This document shows positions 1-9,342 of a stretch of 64,000 nucleotides of DNA, piece by piece. The notes beneath the pieces are model-generated. The model saw nothing but the letters and a program-made list of their open reading frames with translations, did not search any database and was not told the DNA's origin. Each line of letters starts with the position of its first letter. The first letter of the stretch is position 1. Origin of the DNA: Tolypothrix sp. PCC 7712 (GTDB lineage: Bacteria; Cyanobacteriota; Cyanobacteriia; Cyanobacteriales; Nostocaceae); NCBI RefSeq assembly GCF_025860405.1, contig NZ_CP063785.1:6015390-6079389 (forward strand). Direction: 5' to 3'. Position numbers and translations under genes: made by a program.

Positions 1-38
1 CACTAAATTCCTATTGAAGAAGCAGAAGGCTGAAGAAA

Positions 39-275
39 TTAAGGTTCAGACATCATTTCTATAGTAGAGTGGGAAAATTTCTCTACTTTATGATTCTGTT
101 GGCTATTAAACAAAGCCAATTCTTCTTCTAATACTTGAATTGCACCACTAATGCGGAGTAATGTTTCTCGCAGGTTGGCTTTTTGTGCATCTAAATTAGC
201 TATTGCTTTCTGCCCTGCTTCATATTCTGTTGTTAGCGCCTGAAGGCGCTTTTCTAGTTGTTCCTTCATTGCCAT
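39..275 (-). CDS. small coiled-coil protein downstream of fibre gene
   Basis: A 78-residue charged protein that looks like one continuous coiled coil: residues 4 to about 58 carry heptad-spaced Leu/Ile/Ala with Glu/Lys/Gln between. There is no signal peptide or membrane segment. It lies 31 bases downstream of the tail-fibre-like gene on the same strand, so the two are probably co-transcribed, and it could be a chaperone or assembly partner for that protein. This role is inferred from position only. I do not recognise a family. Confidence 0.6.
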   Translation of the reverse strand: MAMKEQLEKRLQALTTEYEAGQKAIANLDAQKANLRETLLRISGAIQVLEEELALFNSQQNHKVEKFSHSTIEMMSEP

Positions 276-306
276 CTCACTTTTTATTCACAGGTCTTAA
301 TTAACC

Positions 307-2241
307 TTAAAAGCTATAAGGAGTTTCCAGATCGTGAGTACCAATTTCCCGGAAATTAATGCCAGCGTTCTGCTTACTCATATCGATTTTTACCTTGAGA
401 TATGGTATGACATCAGGTCTAGGTTTAGGAATTAAATCAGCTGGAATATAAGCGGCGATATAGCGGTTGTAGGATTTGCTAGTCCAATGGCGGGCGAAGG
501 GGTTGTCGTAAGTAGCTAGGAATCTTTCAATGGGATTGCCATTAACAGTAATACCAGTGTGCATACAACCATTCCAGTTGCTGTTATGCTCGACCAGATA
601 GAGTAATTTGTCACTTCCAGACCATACGACTGGAACCATTAATTCTAAACTGGTTTTTTGAGGAATCGATGTGTAGATATCCCCATTCCAAGAGTCACTG
701 TCTTTTTCCCAATTTGTTGCATCACCCCCATTGACTTTCCAGTGGTATCCAAGTGCTGATTGAGTTGCGTGAGACCAAGGGTTTTTGCTAAATGCTAATC
801 CAGATAACCAAAATTCAGTACCTTGTTTGGAAATCAGTTTTACTTTCCCAGATCTGCCAACTGGAATGGGGAGCCATTGATGTGCATCGTAATGGCTATC
901 AGTTAGAGAACCATCAGGACAGTAGGAATTACCGTATCTTTTTCCACCAGCCCAGCGTCCTAAATCTTCCTTAAATCCATCTAGAAACTGCGCTTTGACG
1001 ATATTCCACCCACCACTATGCAATCTGATCCAGAGAGTATTGTATCCTTCTGGAACGTTGACGAGTGCCCCTCCATCATCTTCATCTGCGCCTCCATAGC
1101 AGAGCATTTGACGGTCGTGCCATAGGTTTTTGCTTGTATGTCTGGTTTCAGCGTCACCAGGTGCGTTTTTTAAGACACCATGTTTAGCGATCGCACCCGC
1201 AGCTTTCGCTTCAAAAATATCTTGATAAACAAGCGCATCATTGGGATACATTCGATGCCGCATTGGATTTGATGATTCCAGATGTAAGGCACGGATTACA
1301 CCGTTAACATCCAGTTTTCTTCCTGGAGTAGTTGTACCAATGCCAACATTACCTGTATCACGTTCGATGGTTAGCCGTGGGTTTGCTACTCCTGCACGAT
1401 AGGATACCAATTTGATTACAGATGAAACATCTGCTGGATCGCCACCTTCGGTAGCCCAACCATATAGCCCATCTGCTTGACTAGAGAGAGCAATCGCTGG
1501 TTTTTCCTCTGTAGGAGCATTTAAAGCCGCTAATCTCTCTTTAATTCGCCTTTCTAAATGCTCTTTGACGGCTTTTTCTGAAGGTACAACATCAATGCGA
1601 TCGCTATCTGTGGCGATCGTTTCCGATACACCAATAATTTCTGAACCGCCTAATTCTAATGTTCCAGATATACTCAAATTGCCTTTAATAGTTAAAGATT
1701 GACCATCACTACGGAGAGCAATCTCTTCACTTTGTCCACTAGGTAACCGCGCCCCGGAATATTGCCTGACACTGTTGTCTATGTTGATTTGTCCATTCTC
1801 TAGGGTGATTTTGGCTAAAGTAATGGTTTTCGTATCTTTAGTTTCAATCGCTTCTAAAGTTAATAGAGGTTCCTCGATAAAGCGAGTGAAGCTATCAGGA
1901 ATTTCCGGCTGTTGTAATACTTTTGGCTCTTGATGATATCGCAGACACACCCAACATAAAGAATTAATTTTAATGTTGGTTTTTTCGTCTGGAAGAATAA
2001 TCAAATTGCCTTCGCCGTCAATCGCTGTACCGGATTTAACAGTAATAGCCGATTCACCTGCGATCGCTTCTACTTCTAGTCCTTCTACAATACCTGCTAA
2101 ATGAAGTTTACTATTGATGTAACGCTGGCGATCACTCAGATATTTATGCGCTAACTCGAAATCTTCATCTAGAAGGTATTGCCCCGGAAAATAGTTGGGA
2201 CGTTGTAGGGAAAAATTCGTCCAATCTTGTGGCTTAATCAT
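307..2241 (-). CDS. phage-tail-fibre-like protein, possibly of a contractile injection system
   Basis: A 644-residue protein. The N-terminal part (about 1-60, with NYFPGQYLLDEDF and a following helix rich in Arg/Tyr) resembles the attachment region of baseplate or fibre proteins of phage-like injection systems. A middle segment near residues 295-312 has the motif NVGIGTTTPGRKLDVNG, common in phage tail-fibre shafts. The C-terminal third is rich in Trp and Gly and looks like a globular head or binding domain. Multicellular cyanobacteria are known to encode contractile injection systems. No sheath, tube or baseplate gene is in this window, so membership would depend on genes to the left. The function as a receptor-binding fibre is an inference. 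Confidence 0.6.
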   Translation of the reverse strand: MIKPQDWTNFSLQRPNYFPGQYLLDEDFELAHKYLSDRQRYINSKLHLAGIVEGLEVEAIAGESAITVKSGTAIDGEGNLIILPDEKTNIKINSLCWVCLRYHQEPKVLQQPEIPDSFTRFIEEPLLTLEAIETKDTKTITLAKITLENGQINIDNSVRQYSGARLPSGQSEEIALRSDGQSLTIKGNLSISGTLELGGSEIIGVSETIATDSDRIDVVPSEKAVKEHLERRIKERLAALNAPTEEKPAIALSSQADGLYGWATEGGDPADVSSVIKLVSYRAGVANPRLTIERDTGNVGIGTTTPGRKLDVNGVIRALHLESSNPMRHRMYPNDALVYQDIFEAKAAGAIAKHGVLKNAPGDAETRHTSKNLWHDRQMLCYGGADEDDGGALVNVPEGYNTLWIRLHSGGWNIVKAQFLDGFKEDLGRWAGGKRYGNSYCPDGSLTDSHYDAHQWLPIPVGRSGKVKLISKQGTEFWLSGLAFSKNPWSHATQSALGYHWKVNGGDATNWEKDSDSWNGDIYTSIPQKTSLELMVPVVWSGSDKLLYLVEHNSNWNGCMHTGITVNGNPIERFLATYDNPFARHWTSKSYNRYIAAYIPADLIPKPRPDVIPYLKVKIDMSKQNAGINFREIGTHDLETPYSF

Positions 2242-3588
2242 GCGAATTTAGTCTTAGATTGTACAATTATGCCCATAGCAAATAATCCTATTGAGGTTAT
2301 GAAAGATATCCATTTTGGCTGTTGACTGTTAATAATTAACAGTCACCAAATCTACAATACTTCACAAATAATCTAGGATTGCTATATAGCTATTAAGTTA
2401 AAACATTAGAGATTTTTGACTCCAAGTAAAAATAATCCTGATTTTAGGTGAATACTCAACCTAAAAATCAAAGATCTGGATATCTAGAATCTATATTTGA
2501 CAGTTAAATTTTGAAACAAACTGATTGTTTGATTCGATACCTGCCTCAGCCAATTCTTAAATATCGCCCGCCATATAAAATTTTCGGGCTATGGGTAGAA
2601 CACAATACCCAAAAGCATAAAAGCTTCACATCATAAGCAAGAGAGCTTACGCTGCGCTTCAACGTCTCATTGTGACAAAGGTATCTATTTTTGGCAAGGG
2701 GTACCGAGAAACTTTACAGTCAAGACAGATAATTCATCAAATTATCTGGCTTGCCAAACTGAGATTGTGGGATGAAGTGCAACAGGTTAGGAATTTCCAA
2801 CTAAAAAAATATCGTATCGTTAGGGTAGCAGAGGAGGCAGTGCGGTCTTGGGGTTTCCCCAAGTAGAGCAACTTGCCGTGGAGCAGGCAAGCAGAGGGAG
2901 AGAAAGAATTTGCTCAATATCTTCGCCCTTGCTGATTGAATAATTTAATTTTAGGAAAAATTGCCTTGTATAGTTCAGGTAAAAATAGTTGCAGTGATAT
3001 CTGCGTTGCACCTGGAGATGCGATCGCCTATCTTCATTTTCTGCAATTTTTGTGCTTTCAGGTAGGATCCAGTTCCAGATAGTATAAGGAAATATAAAAT
3101 AGTTAAGCGCATCATCTAGTAGACAGATAAGACAGATTTAGTTACTTTTAGTTTAAATACTCCATTGAAATTTCTAAGATGAAAATAATTTAACCAATAT
3201 GGTTAGTTTGTTATTGATAATTTATAGCTAAGTATAAATTTAAATATGTAACTTCTACCTTGAGGTATATAGTTTAATTTTATTGCAAACTAACACAGCA
3301 CTGCCAACAGGCGATCGCTCTTTGTGTAACTAAAAAATAAATTAGCAAAGAAACTAAGTAAGTCGGTGGGAAAAAACAAAACAAAACTACGTTAAGAAAG
3401 GTAAACAAAGCTATAACCCTCTTCCCTCCTGCCTAGCCTGCGGCAATGCTTGCGCGAACTGCCTCCTGCCTTGTCATAGCGATAATTTTTAACACTGAGC
3501 TACTTATTAGGCACTTGAGCAAGGTTTAATCCGTCACAATGTCTAATTGAAAACAATTAAAATGTTGCAGATCATGTCGGAGGATCAG
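2242..3588. other. long intergenic region, no convincing gene
   Basis: About 1.35 kb between divergent genes. Short open frames exist (for example 2672-2866 plus) but none has recognisable motifs or a good ribosome site. The stretch near 2840-2905 (purine-rich, with a short GGGGTTTCCCC palindrome) and the stretch near 3425-3475 look like dispersed Nostoc-type extragenic repeats. A HIP1 octamer occurs near 3310. No RNA gene was seen. Confidence 0.5.
2324..2344. promoter_or_regulatory. perfect palindrome upstream of fibre gene
   Basis: A perfect 10-base inverted repeat, GACTGTTAAT and ATTAACAGTC, with a single A at the centre, lies about 80 bases upstream of the fibre gene start. It could be an operator for a dimeric regulator. 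It also resembles the CAACAGT-type heptamer repeats seen elsewhere in the window, so it may be only a repeat-derived palindrome. Confidence 0.35.
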
Positions 3589-3978
3589 GTGAAAACAGGG
3601 ATAATTGCCAAAACAGTCATTGCATCACTCGGTTTGCTAGCTTTATTTAGCCCCAGCCGCGCATCTGCTCAACTCGTACCACAACCTTGGGTTTCGGTTG
3701 GTGGACAAGATGGCGATGTTACCTATGCTGTGGGAGCTAGAGCTTTAAATTTGGGGGTGGAAGTTGGAAGTGGCCCCGACGGTTCTGCGGGAGTCGATGT
3801 CCTGAAATTTCTCAGTTTGCCAGTGATTTCACCTTATGTGGGACTGGGGTATTATTCCGAAGATAAAGGTGTTGCGGTTTCTGGTGGTGTTCAGGTAGGC
3901 GCTACCGATCACCTGTTTGTAGGTGCTGGTTATAACTCTGTGCGTGGATTTAATGGGCAATTAGGAATTAGATTTTAA
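3589..3978 (+). CDS. small secreted, beta-strand-rich (outer-membrane-like) protein
   Basis: About 130 residues. I choose the GTG at 3589 because GGAGG lies five bases upstream. An in-frame TTG at 3547 and ATGs at 3562 and 3574 lack such a site. From this start the protein opens with a classic signal peptide: a Lys near the N-terminus, a hydrophobic core, and ASA before Gln as the cleavage site. The mature part is Gly- and Val-rich with alternating strands and ends in GIRF, a C-terminal aromatic typical of outer-membrane barrels. It is too short for a full barrel of the usual size. I do not recognise a named family. Confidence 0.7.
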   Translation: MKTGIIAKTVIASLGLLALFSPSRASAQLVPQPWVSVGGQDGDVTYAVGARALNLGVEVGSGPDGSAGVDVLKFLSLPVISPYVGLGYYSEDKGVAVSGGVQVGATDHLFVGAGYNSVRGFNGQLGIRF

Positions 3979-3979
3979 T

Positions 3980-4225
3980 TTATTTGAGCCGTTCAATGCC
4001 GATAATTTCTCGGTTACCTGCAATCTCATTTTGAGTGTGAAATGTAAAATATCGCTGCTGTGCTAATTGTTGCCACTCCTGTTGTAACGCCGAGTCAGGA
4101 TGCTGACCACCGTTGAGTACCTCCAGCATAGGAGGCCAAATTTTTTTAATATGGTTAACATCGCTAACATAAAGTTTGAAACGACCTATGTTAGCGATCG
4201 CATAAATCCCAGAAGCCATAAGCAA
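3980..4225 (-). CDS. small hypothetical protein
   Basis: An 81-residue protein converging with the secreted-protein gene and ending two bases from its stop. It starts with a short hydrophobic stretch (ASGIYAIANIGRFKLYV) and continues as a mixed, Gln-rich soluble segment. Codon use looks like its neighbours, which favours a real gene. A second Met two codons in is an equally good start. I recognise no domain. Confidence 0.5.
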   Translation of the reverse strand: MLMASGIYAIANIGRFKLYVSDVNHIKKIWPPMLEVLNGGQHPDSALQQEWQQLAQQRYFTFHTQNEIAGNREIIGIERLK

Positions 4226-4300
4226 TCAATTATCAATTATCAATTAGGTAGATGCGTTCAACTTATTGTGTTGGGCGCAGTCTTTGCCACAGGTATGAAA

Positions 4301-4346
4301 AATTATGAATTATGAAACAAAAGATTGTTGTTCATAATTCATAATT
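4301..4346. terminator. long perfect AT-rich inverted repeat
   Basis: AATTATGAATTATGAA (4301-4316) is the exact reverse complement of 4331-4346, with a 14-base loop that can add three more pairs. It lies just past the 3' end of the large minus-strand gene that stops at 4400, so it may act as a transcription terminator or RNA-stabilising hairpin. There is no clear T-run. The arms are direct repeats of a heptamer, so it may instead belong to the short-tandem-repeat families. Confidence 0.4.
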
Positions 4347-4399
4347 GAGGATTTATTATTCTTCCTCTGCTTCCTGCTCCCTTGCTTTGGGGAATTGGA

Positions 4400-6460
4400 T
4401 TACCCTTGGAGCGATCGCGTATATACTGGTTTGCCTTGGGAATCGTAGACGGACAAAGGTAAGTGGGCATTATCGCTAATTACTCCCAGCGCTTGTTGTA
4501 AAATTTGCAAGTGCTGACTTAGCCCCGGAACCGCATTTGGTGACGCAGGATTAGTATTAGGTAAAGTACTCCTTGCTAGGTCATATTCACGGGTTAACCG
4601 CACAGTAATTCCTTTACTATCAACAGTGAAATTACAAATCCGAATGCCATTTGTACAAGTTCTACTCAGGTCGTTGCGGGTTTGTTGCAAACTATTAGCA
4701 ATTTCTAATTTTCCTTGAGCCTCTTTGAGTGCAGCAGAGTAGGGTTCCCCTAAAGACTCAGCCTGGAGATATTGAAAGCTATCATTAGGGATCTGTTTTA
4801 GGGACTGTACAGCCTGTTGCCATTGGGTAACTGCGGCTTGCCATTGTTGTTTTTGCTCGGATACCTTAGCTTGCTTGGCTGCACCCACCGCTTGCTGATA
4901 GGTTTTAGCTGCTAATTGTTCTTTAGTAGTACGATTGCGTGCTGTGACTAGTTTTGGTTTGTACTCCCGCAATAGTTGTTGTGCTTCTGGGTGTTCTGAG
5001 CTAGCTGCAGGAATACTATTTAAGGCATTGACTGCTACCTGCCAAGCAAACTGCACTCTTTGTAAGTCATTTAAAGATTTAACAGTCGTTTCCATCTGGG
5101 TAGCATTATTAGCTACAGCTTTAGCTGCAGAGAGTTTTTTCACCCATTTTTCTGCCACCAATAGTTGCTGATTGACAGTTTGCAAGCTAGTACGATAACT
5201 AAGTAATTGTACTTGAGCTAGTTGGGCAAAATCGCTGTTAGCACTGATGCTTTCCAATGGTGCGATCGCGCGCCGCCAGAGTTTTTGTCTAGCTTGTAAT
5301 TCCTCGATGTTCTGAGCAGGTGTTTGCGATTTTTTCGTCGCCAAGGCTGCTGCTTGCAAACCTTTTACCACCTGATCGATTTTGTCTGATGAGGCAGATA
5401 AACTCGTTCGTAGTTCCTCTGCTTGTTGAGAATAAGGTGACCAAGCTGGAATACTGGCTAATTCTGAGACTGATGCTTGCAGTTGTTGCTGTACTGTGAC
5501 TAATTCTCTTTCCGATTTAGCACGTCGCAGCGATCGCCTAGACTCCGTTTTTAATTGTTCGGCTGTTTGCACGGGTTTACACTCTGACAGCAGACAAGGA
5601 GTCAGCAGTACATACCCACCAAGACCTAAGGCGATAATTCCCACAACGCCTAAACCAATAAGACCAGATTTAATCAGTTTTTTTGATTTAGAGGTCGATA
5701 AATCTGGGCCCCCAGCGAAGGGATCAAACGGTTCTTCTTCCTCAATGTCATCGTTGAAAGATGCTTTTGAGAAAGATGAGCTAAATGTGGAATTAGCGTC
5801 ATCATCTAAAGAAGCCGCTCTGAAGGATGATGCATATGTAGAATCAGTGTCATCATCTAAAGAAGCTGCTGAGAAATGTGGCGCAAATGGCAAATCTGCC
5901 TCATCTTCTAAAGCAGCTGCTGATAAATTGGGCGGAAATGGCAAATCATCCTCATCATCTACAGAAACATCCGAAAAATTTGGCGTGAATGGTGAATCCG
6001 CCTCATCATTTAAGGAAGCGCCTGAGATAGATTCAGGGATTGGGGGAAATATCAGCCGACTACCAGCAGCTTTACTATCCTCTAAAGGAGAATTAGTAGA
6101 TGTGCTGATAGGGGGTTCTGGGAGATGAGGATAGGTAGTAATTTCACCTAGTTCTACTCGCTGATGTAAATCGAGAGAACGATTGGTATAAGGATATTTT
6201 TCCCCCAATACTCGCAGAAAACATTGAACCTGTCGCTCCTGCTGAGTTGGTAGCGACTGGATCACATCCTCAATTAGTTGAAAGATGGTGCTAGTGTCAG
6301 CTATCAACCCTGGTGGATGTTGAATTAAAATCATCAATCCGTCTTTATTGACGGCACATTTAACTTGGAAGACTCCGCCAGATGGAACTTCCGCAAGTAA
6401 TTGTTCTTGCAAAGTTTTAGCTAGCAGCTGTAAGTCATCCTGTTGAACTGCTACTTTCAT
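4400..6460 (-). CDS. membrane protein with acidic repeats and helical C-terminal region
   Basis: About 686 residues from the ATG at 6460, which has GGGA nearby. An in-frame GTG at 6547 without a ribosome site would add 29 residues. Residues 1-100 form a conserved-looking globular start (MKVAVQQDDLQLLAKTL). Residues about 140-250 carry six imperfect 20-22-residue acidic repeats of the kind FSAASLDDDTDS. One transmembrane helix follows at about 263-285 (GLIGLGVVGIIALGLGGYVLL), then about 380 residues of Gln/Ala-rich helices resembling TPR-like or coiled-coil repeats. The C-terminal region is probably on the far side of the membrane from the repeats. No family recognised; function unknown. Confidence 0.75.
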   Translation of the reverse strand: MKVAVQQDDLQLLAKTLQEQLLAEVPSGGVFQVKCAVNKDGLMILIQHPPGLIADTSTIFQLIEDVIQSLPTQQERQVQCFLRVLGEKYPYTNRSLDLHQRVELGEITTYPHLPEPPISTSTNSPLEDSKAAGSRLIFPPIPESISGASLNDEADSPFTPNFSDVSVDDEDDLPFPPNLSAAALEDEADLPFAPHFSAASLDDDTDSTYASSFRAASLDDDANSTFSSSFSKASFNDDIEEEEPFDPFAGGPDLSTSKSKKLIKSGLIGLGVVGIIALGLGGYVLLTPCLLSECKPVQTAEQLKTESRRSLRRAKSERELVTVQQQLQASVSELASIPAWSPYSQQAEELRTSLSASSDKIDQVVKGLQAAALATKKSQTPAQNIEELQARQKLWRRAIAPLESISANSDFAQLAQVQLLSYRTSLQTVNQQLLVAEKWVKKLSAAKAVANNATQMETTVKSLNDLQRVQFAWQVAVNALNSIPAASSEHPEAQQLLREYKPKLVTARNRTTKEQLAAKTYQQAVGAAKQAKVSEQKQQWQAAVTQWQQAVQSLKQIPNDSFQYLQAESLGEPYSAALKEAQGKLEIANSLQQTRNDLSRTCTNGIRICNFTVDSKGITVRLTREYDLARSTLPNTNPASPNAVPGLSQHLQILQQALGVISDNAHLPLSVYDSQGKPVYTRSLQG

Positions 6461-7062
6461 AGAGCGTTCCCGCTGTTCTTCTATATTGTTTTTCTTATCT
6501 TCGAGGTTAGGAAAGTAAGGGCTTTCGTTTGTTGAATGCAGATGCACAGTTTAACCAACCATAGCCGGATAATTAGATTGAACAACTTTCTAACACAAAT
6601 TCTCGAGTTTAACCAAAAATCAAAAAAGCAGTAATTTTACGGTCGTCATATTTGGTTAAGGAATACCAAAAAACAATTATCCAGCAAGTAGACAATCTTA
6701 AAAGCCAACCAATAGCTAGATTTGGCGACTTTTTCATCTGGTAATCTATGACGACTAGAGTCAAATTTTGACAATTAAGCAACAAGTATAAATTCACAAA
6801 AATAAAATGGGCATAATAAAAGATTTCGGCATTTTCACTGTTTGCCTCAGCACAATGAAATGCTTCAAAACTGCTGTCCTTTATTTCAGCATTTGTACTC
6901 AAGTTGTGACAAAATTATCTCAATGCAAAAGTATACAAATTTATATTAATTACAACTCTCAAATCTTAAAATTACATCGTTTTAGGTGGGCGATCGCGCT
7001 TACGAGTCAAAGCGATCCATCACTATCCGCAAGTTGGGAACTTCTAAGGCATAAATTACTTA
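6461..7062. other. intergenic region, no convincing gene
   Basis: About 600 bases between the membrane-protein gene and the insertion sequence. Overlapping frames of 97 codons (minus) and 88 codons (plus) exist at 6609-7073, but neither shows motifs, and codon use is poor. The region may hold the promoter of the minus-strand gene. A HIP1 octamer lies near 6990. Confidence 0.5.
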
Positions 7063-8734
7063 GGGCTTGCTGAAAAAGTCATTCCAAGGCAAGAGAAAAA
7101 TTGACTCAGTAGTCAGGGAAGAGCAAATATAAGTTTTTGTTGTCTGCAATCAAACGGAACATCACTTTTGCTAATAAAAGAAGTGAAAAAAGATGTAATG
7201 TTGAAAAATTGGCATAAAAATTCCCAAAAAAGCCGTGAAACAAGGGTAGAAAGATTCATGACTAAAAAAGTAATAGCAATAGCAGTGACAGAGGTATGAG
7301 GAAGTTTAGCCATGACTCTACCCAAGCTAAATCTTCGTTTACCTTGTCCGAATTTACCCTCAATAGAGTTACGAATTAGCTCATCTTCTCGTGCTTGTTT
7401 CTTTTTTTCAGGACTGACATTTTTAGGTGGTCTCCCTAAAGGTGGCCCACTAATTCTAATTCCTCTTTCTTGACACCAAGAGCGGTTGTCTCTAGTGCGA
7501 TAAATTTTATCAACATGAACTGATTGAGGATAATACCCGGTGTAGTTTTTGTAGGCTTCTACTTGTGATTTTAAGTCGCCTGATTCGTTAAAATTATCCC
7601 AACTAATATGGTCTAAAAATACATAGCCATCATAGCAACTAGCTGAAAGCTTTGCCCCAAACTCTACTTTTTTTCCAGCTTTACCACGGACTATCGGACG
7701 AATGTGTGGTTGATTTAAACTGACAATACGGTCTTCTATACTAATTTTTTTATTTTCATATAACCAAAGTTGTTGACGATAAATTTCTGCTACTACCAGT
7801 AATTTCTTATATTGCCTATTACTCAGGTTGAAGAGTGACGCACCTAACTCCATTAGCTGCTGAATGTGAACTAAATTTCTTTTGATATATTGTAGTTGCC
7901 GTTTAATGGCTTTCCTTCTTTCTTTAATGGTCGGTTTTCTTTTTTTGGCTACCAATAAGTAATTCTTTCTAGCTATATTTCTATAGGTTCTCGGTTTTTT
8001 GATACTCTTTAACAAGAGGGAGTTATATAAAATATCTATAATTGTTTCTGTATGCTTTCTGGCTTGATTTAATAATCCTAAGTCTGTGGGATAACTGATA
8101 TCCGCTGGCGCACAACTCGCATCTAATATTAATTTTCCCCGATTGGTCGGCTCATTTTTTAAATCCTCGGTTTCTGACTTTTTTGATTTTACTTCTACCT
8201 CCTCTTTACTTTCTAACACTTGCTTGACTATTTCTCGATTCAGTTTGTTAACTAATTTTATATCTATTCTTTCTCTAAAGTGAACTAACATTGACGCATC
8301 AAATGGGGCATTATTGCTATAGCAAGACATTCCTATAAAGTATTGCAGATAGGGATTCTCCCTAATTTGCTCTACTGTCTCCCTATCACTTATGCCTAGT
8401 TTTTCTTTAATTATTAATGCCCCTAATGCCATCCTAAATGTTTTGGCTGGCGCGCCCATTTCTGCTGAAAATATTGCTGCGTACTCTGCTTCAAATTCTG
8501 ACCAAGGTATCATCTCCGCCATGATTACCCAACGGTTATCTGAGGCTAGTTTTCCCCCAAAGGGTAGTTCAAAGTCTTCTGCTGCTGTTTCTTGCTTTTG
8601 CGCTTTTCGATACATATCAACGCAACTTGCTACAAGGGTTTTTACTTACTTTATCCTTTTTCCTTGCACTTTATTCTCTTTTGTCCCCCCAAATCTCTTG
8701 ATTTATCTAGGTTTTTTGTTTATTCTGCAAGCCC
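7063..8734 (-). mobile_element. IS5-type insertion sequence with target duplication
   Basis: The element is 1,672 bases long. Its ends are inverted repeats: GGGCTTGCTGAAAAA at 7063 and, read inward from 8734, GGGCTTGCAGAATAA (13 of 15 match). It is flanked by identical six-base sequences, TACTTA at 7057-7062 and 8735-8740, the signature of target-site duplication. One intact transposase gene fills it. Identical flanks and an intact gene suggest recent insertion. Confidence 0.85.
7113..8615 (-). CDS. DDE transposase, IS5/IS1182-like
   Basis: A full-length 500-residue transposase. An N-terminal helical region contains the typical segment MALGALIIKEKLGISDRETVEQI. The RNase-H-like DDE core follows: first Asp in LILDASCAPAD, second in SVHVDKIYRTRDN, catalytic Glu in RNSIEGKFGQGKRR. 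A basic, Lys-rich insertion of about 100 residues lies between the first two acidic positions. The C-terminal tail is hydrophobic and atypical and may include read-through of element sequence. No frameshift is visible, so it may be active. The exact subgroup needs a search against curated IS entries. Confidence 0.9.
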   Translation of the reverse strand: MYRKAQKQETAAEDFELPFGGKLASDNRWVIMAEMIPWSEFEAEYAAIFSAEMGAPAKTFRMALGALIIKEKLGISDRETVEQIRENPYLQYFIGMSCYSNNAPFDASMLVHFRERIDIKLVNKLNREIVKQVLESKEEVEVKSKKSETEDLKNEPTNRGKLILDASCAPADISYPTDLGLLNQARKHTETIIDILYNSLLLKSIKKPRTYRNIARKNYLLVAKKRKPTIKERRKAIKRQLQYIKRNLVHIQQLMELGASLFNLSNRQYKKLLVVAEIYRQQLWLYENKKISIEDRIVSLNQPHIRPIVRGKAGKKVEFGAKLSASCYDGYVFLDHISWDNFNESGDLKSQVEAYKNYTGYYPQSVHVDKIYRTRDNRSWCQERGIRISGPPLGRPPKNVSPEKKKQAREDELIRNSIEGKFGQGKRRFSLGRVMAKLPHTSVTAIAITFLVMNLSTLVSRLFWEFLCQFFNITSFFTSFISKSDVPFDCRQQKLIFALP

Positions 8735-8740
8735 TACTTA

Positions 8741-9342
8741 ATTCCGCCATTGAATATAAAAGACTTACGCAACGCCGATGATGTCATTGCGAGCGAAACG
8801 AAATGGCGTGTTAAGCGTTGGCGCAGCCTCTCGCAGAGAAGGCTTTAGGGACTTCCAACCCAAAAAATATCCTGTCGCTGAGTAGGTAGGGGGCAGGGAG
8901 TAGGTGAAGCAGCGCCTAGCTCTTAAAAGTCTGGATTTTCTAGAAATTCGACTTTAGGCTCTTGACAAAATATCCGCAAAAATTATTACAGGCAAGTTTA
9001 CTCTGATTTCAGAAGTAATACGTTACGCTATAGTACTTCACACTCTACACTAGGAATTGTAGATTACCAAATTTATATGACTAACGGGTTATTAATGGGG
9101 ATAGTAGTTTGATGATATCACTGCAAATTTACTGAGAAGATTAATTACGTCAGGTGGAACTACCGTGAAATTGTAGGCAGTAAAATTTAATTTACCCCAT
9201 TTGCTGAATTCGATAAAATTTATCAATGAAAATGATTATTTATACCTGTCTCAGGCTGAATTCCGTAATGAGAGTGCTGCAGTAGATTAAAGAAAACAAA
9301 GAACAGAAAAGCTTTGCTAGTGTCGCTACCAGGTGCGTGTTC
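8741..9342. other. intergenic region with dispersed repeat remnants
   Basis: About 600 bases with no convincing gene. The stretch near 8795-8850 (AGCGTTGGCGCAGCCTCTCG and its continuation) looks like a dispersed Nostoc-type extragenic repeat. The remainder probably contains the promoter of the downstream CoA-ligase-like gene. Confidence 0.45.

Noticed and set aside
2672..3011. Two overlapping short frames in the first long intergenic region
   Set aside because: No recognisable motif; they cross a dispersed extragenic repeat.
5496..6128. 210-codon plus-strand frame antisense to the acidic-repeat protein
   Set aside because: It is Ser/Lys-rich sequence produced by the antisense of Asp/Leu/Ser repeats, with no ribosome site or family features.
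6609..7073. 97-codon minus and 88-codon plus frames
   Set aside because: They overlap each other, show no motifs, and the plus frame runs into the insertion sequence end.
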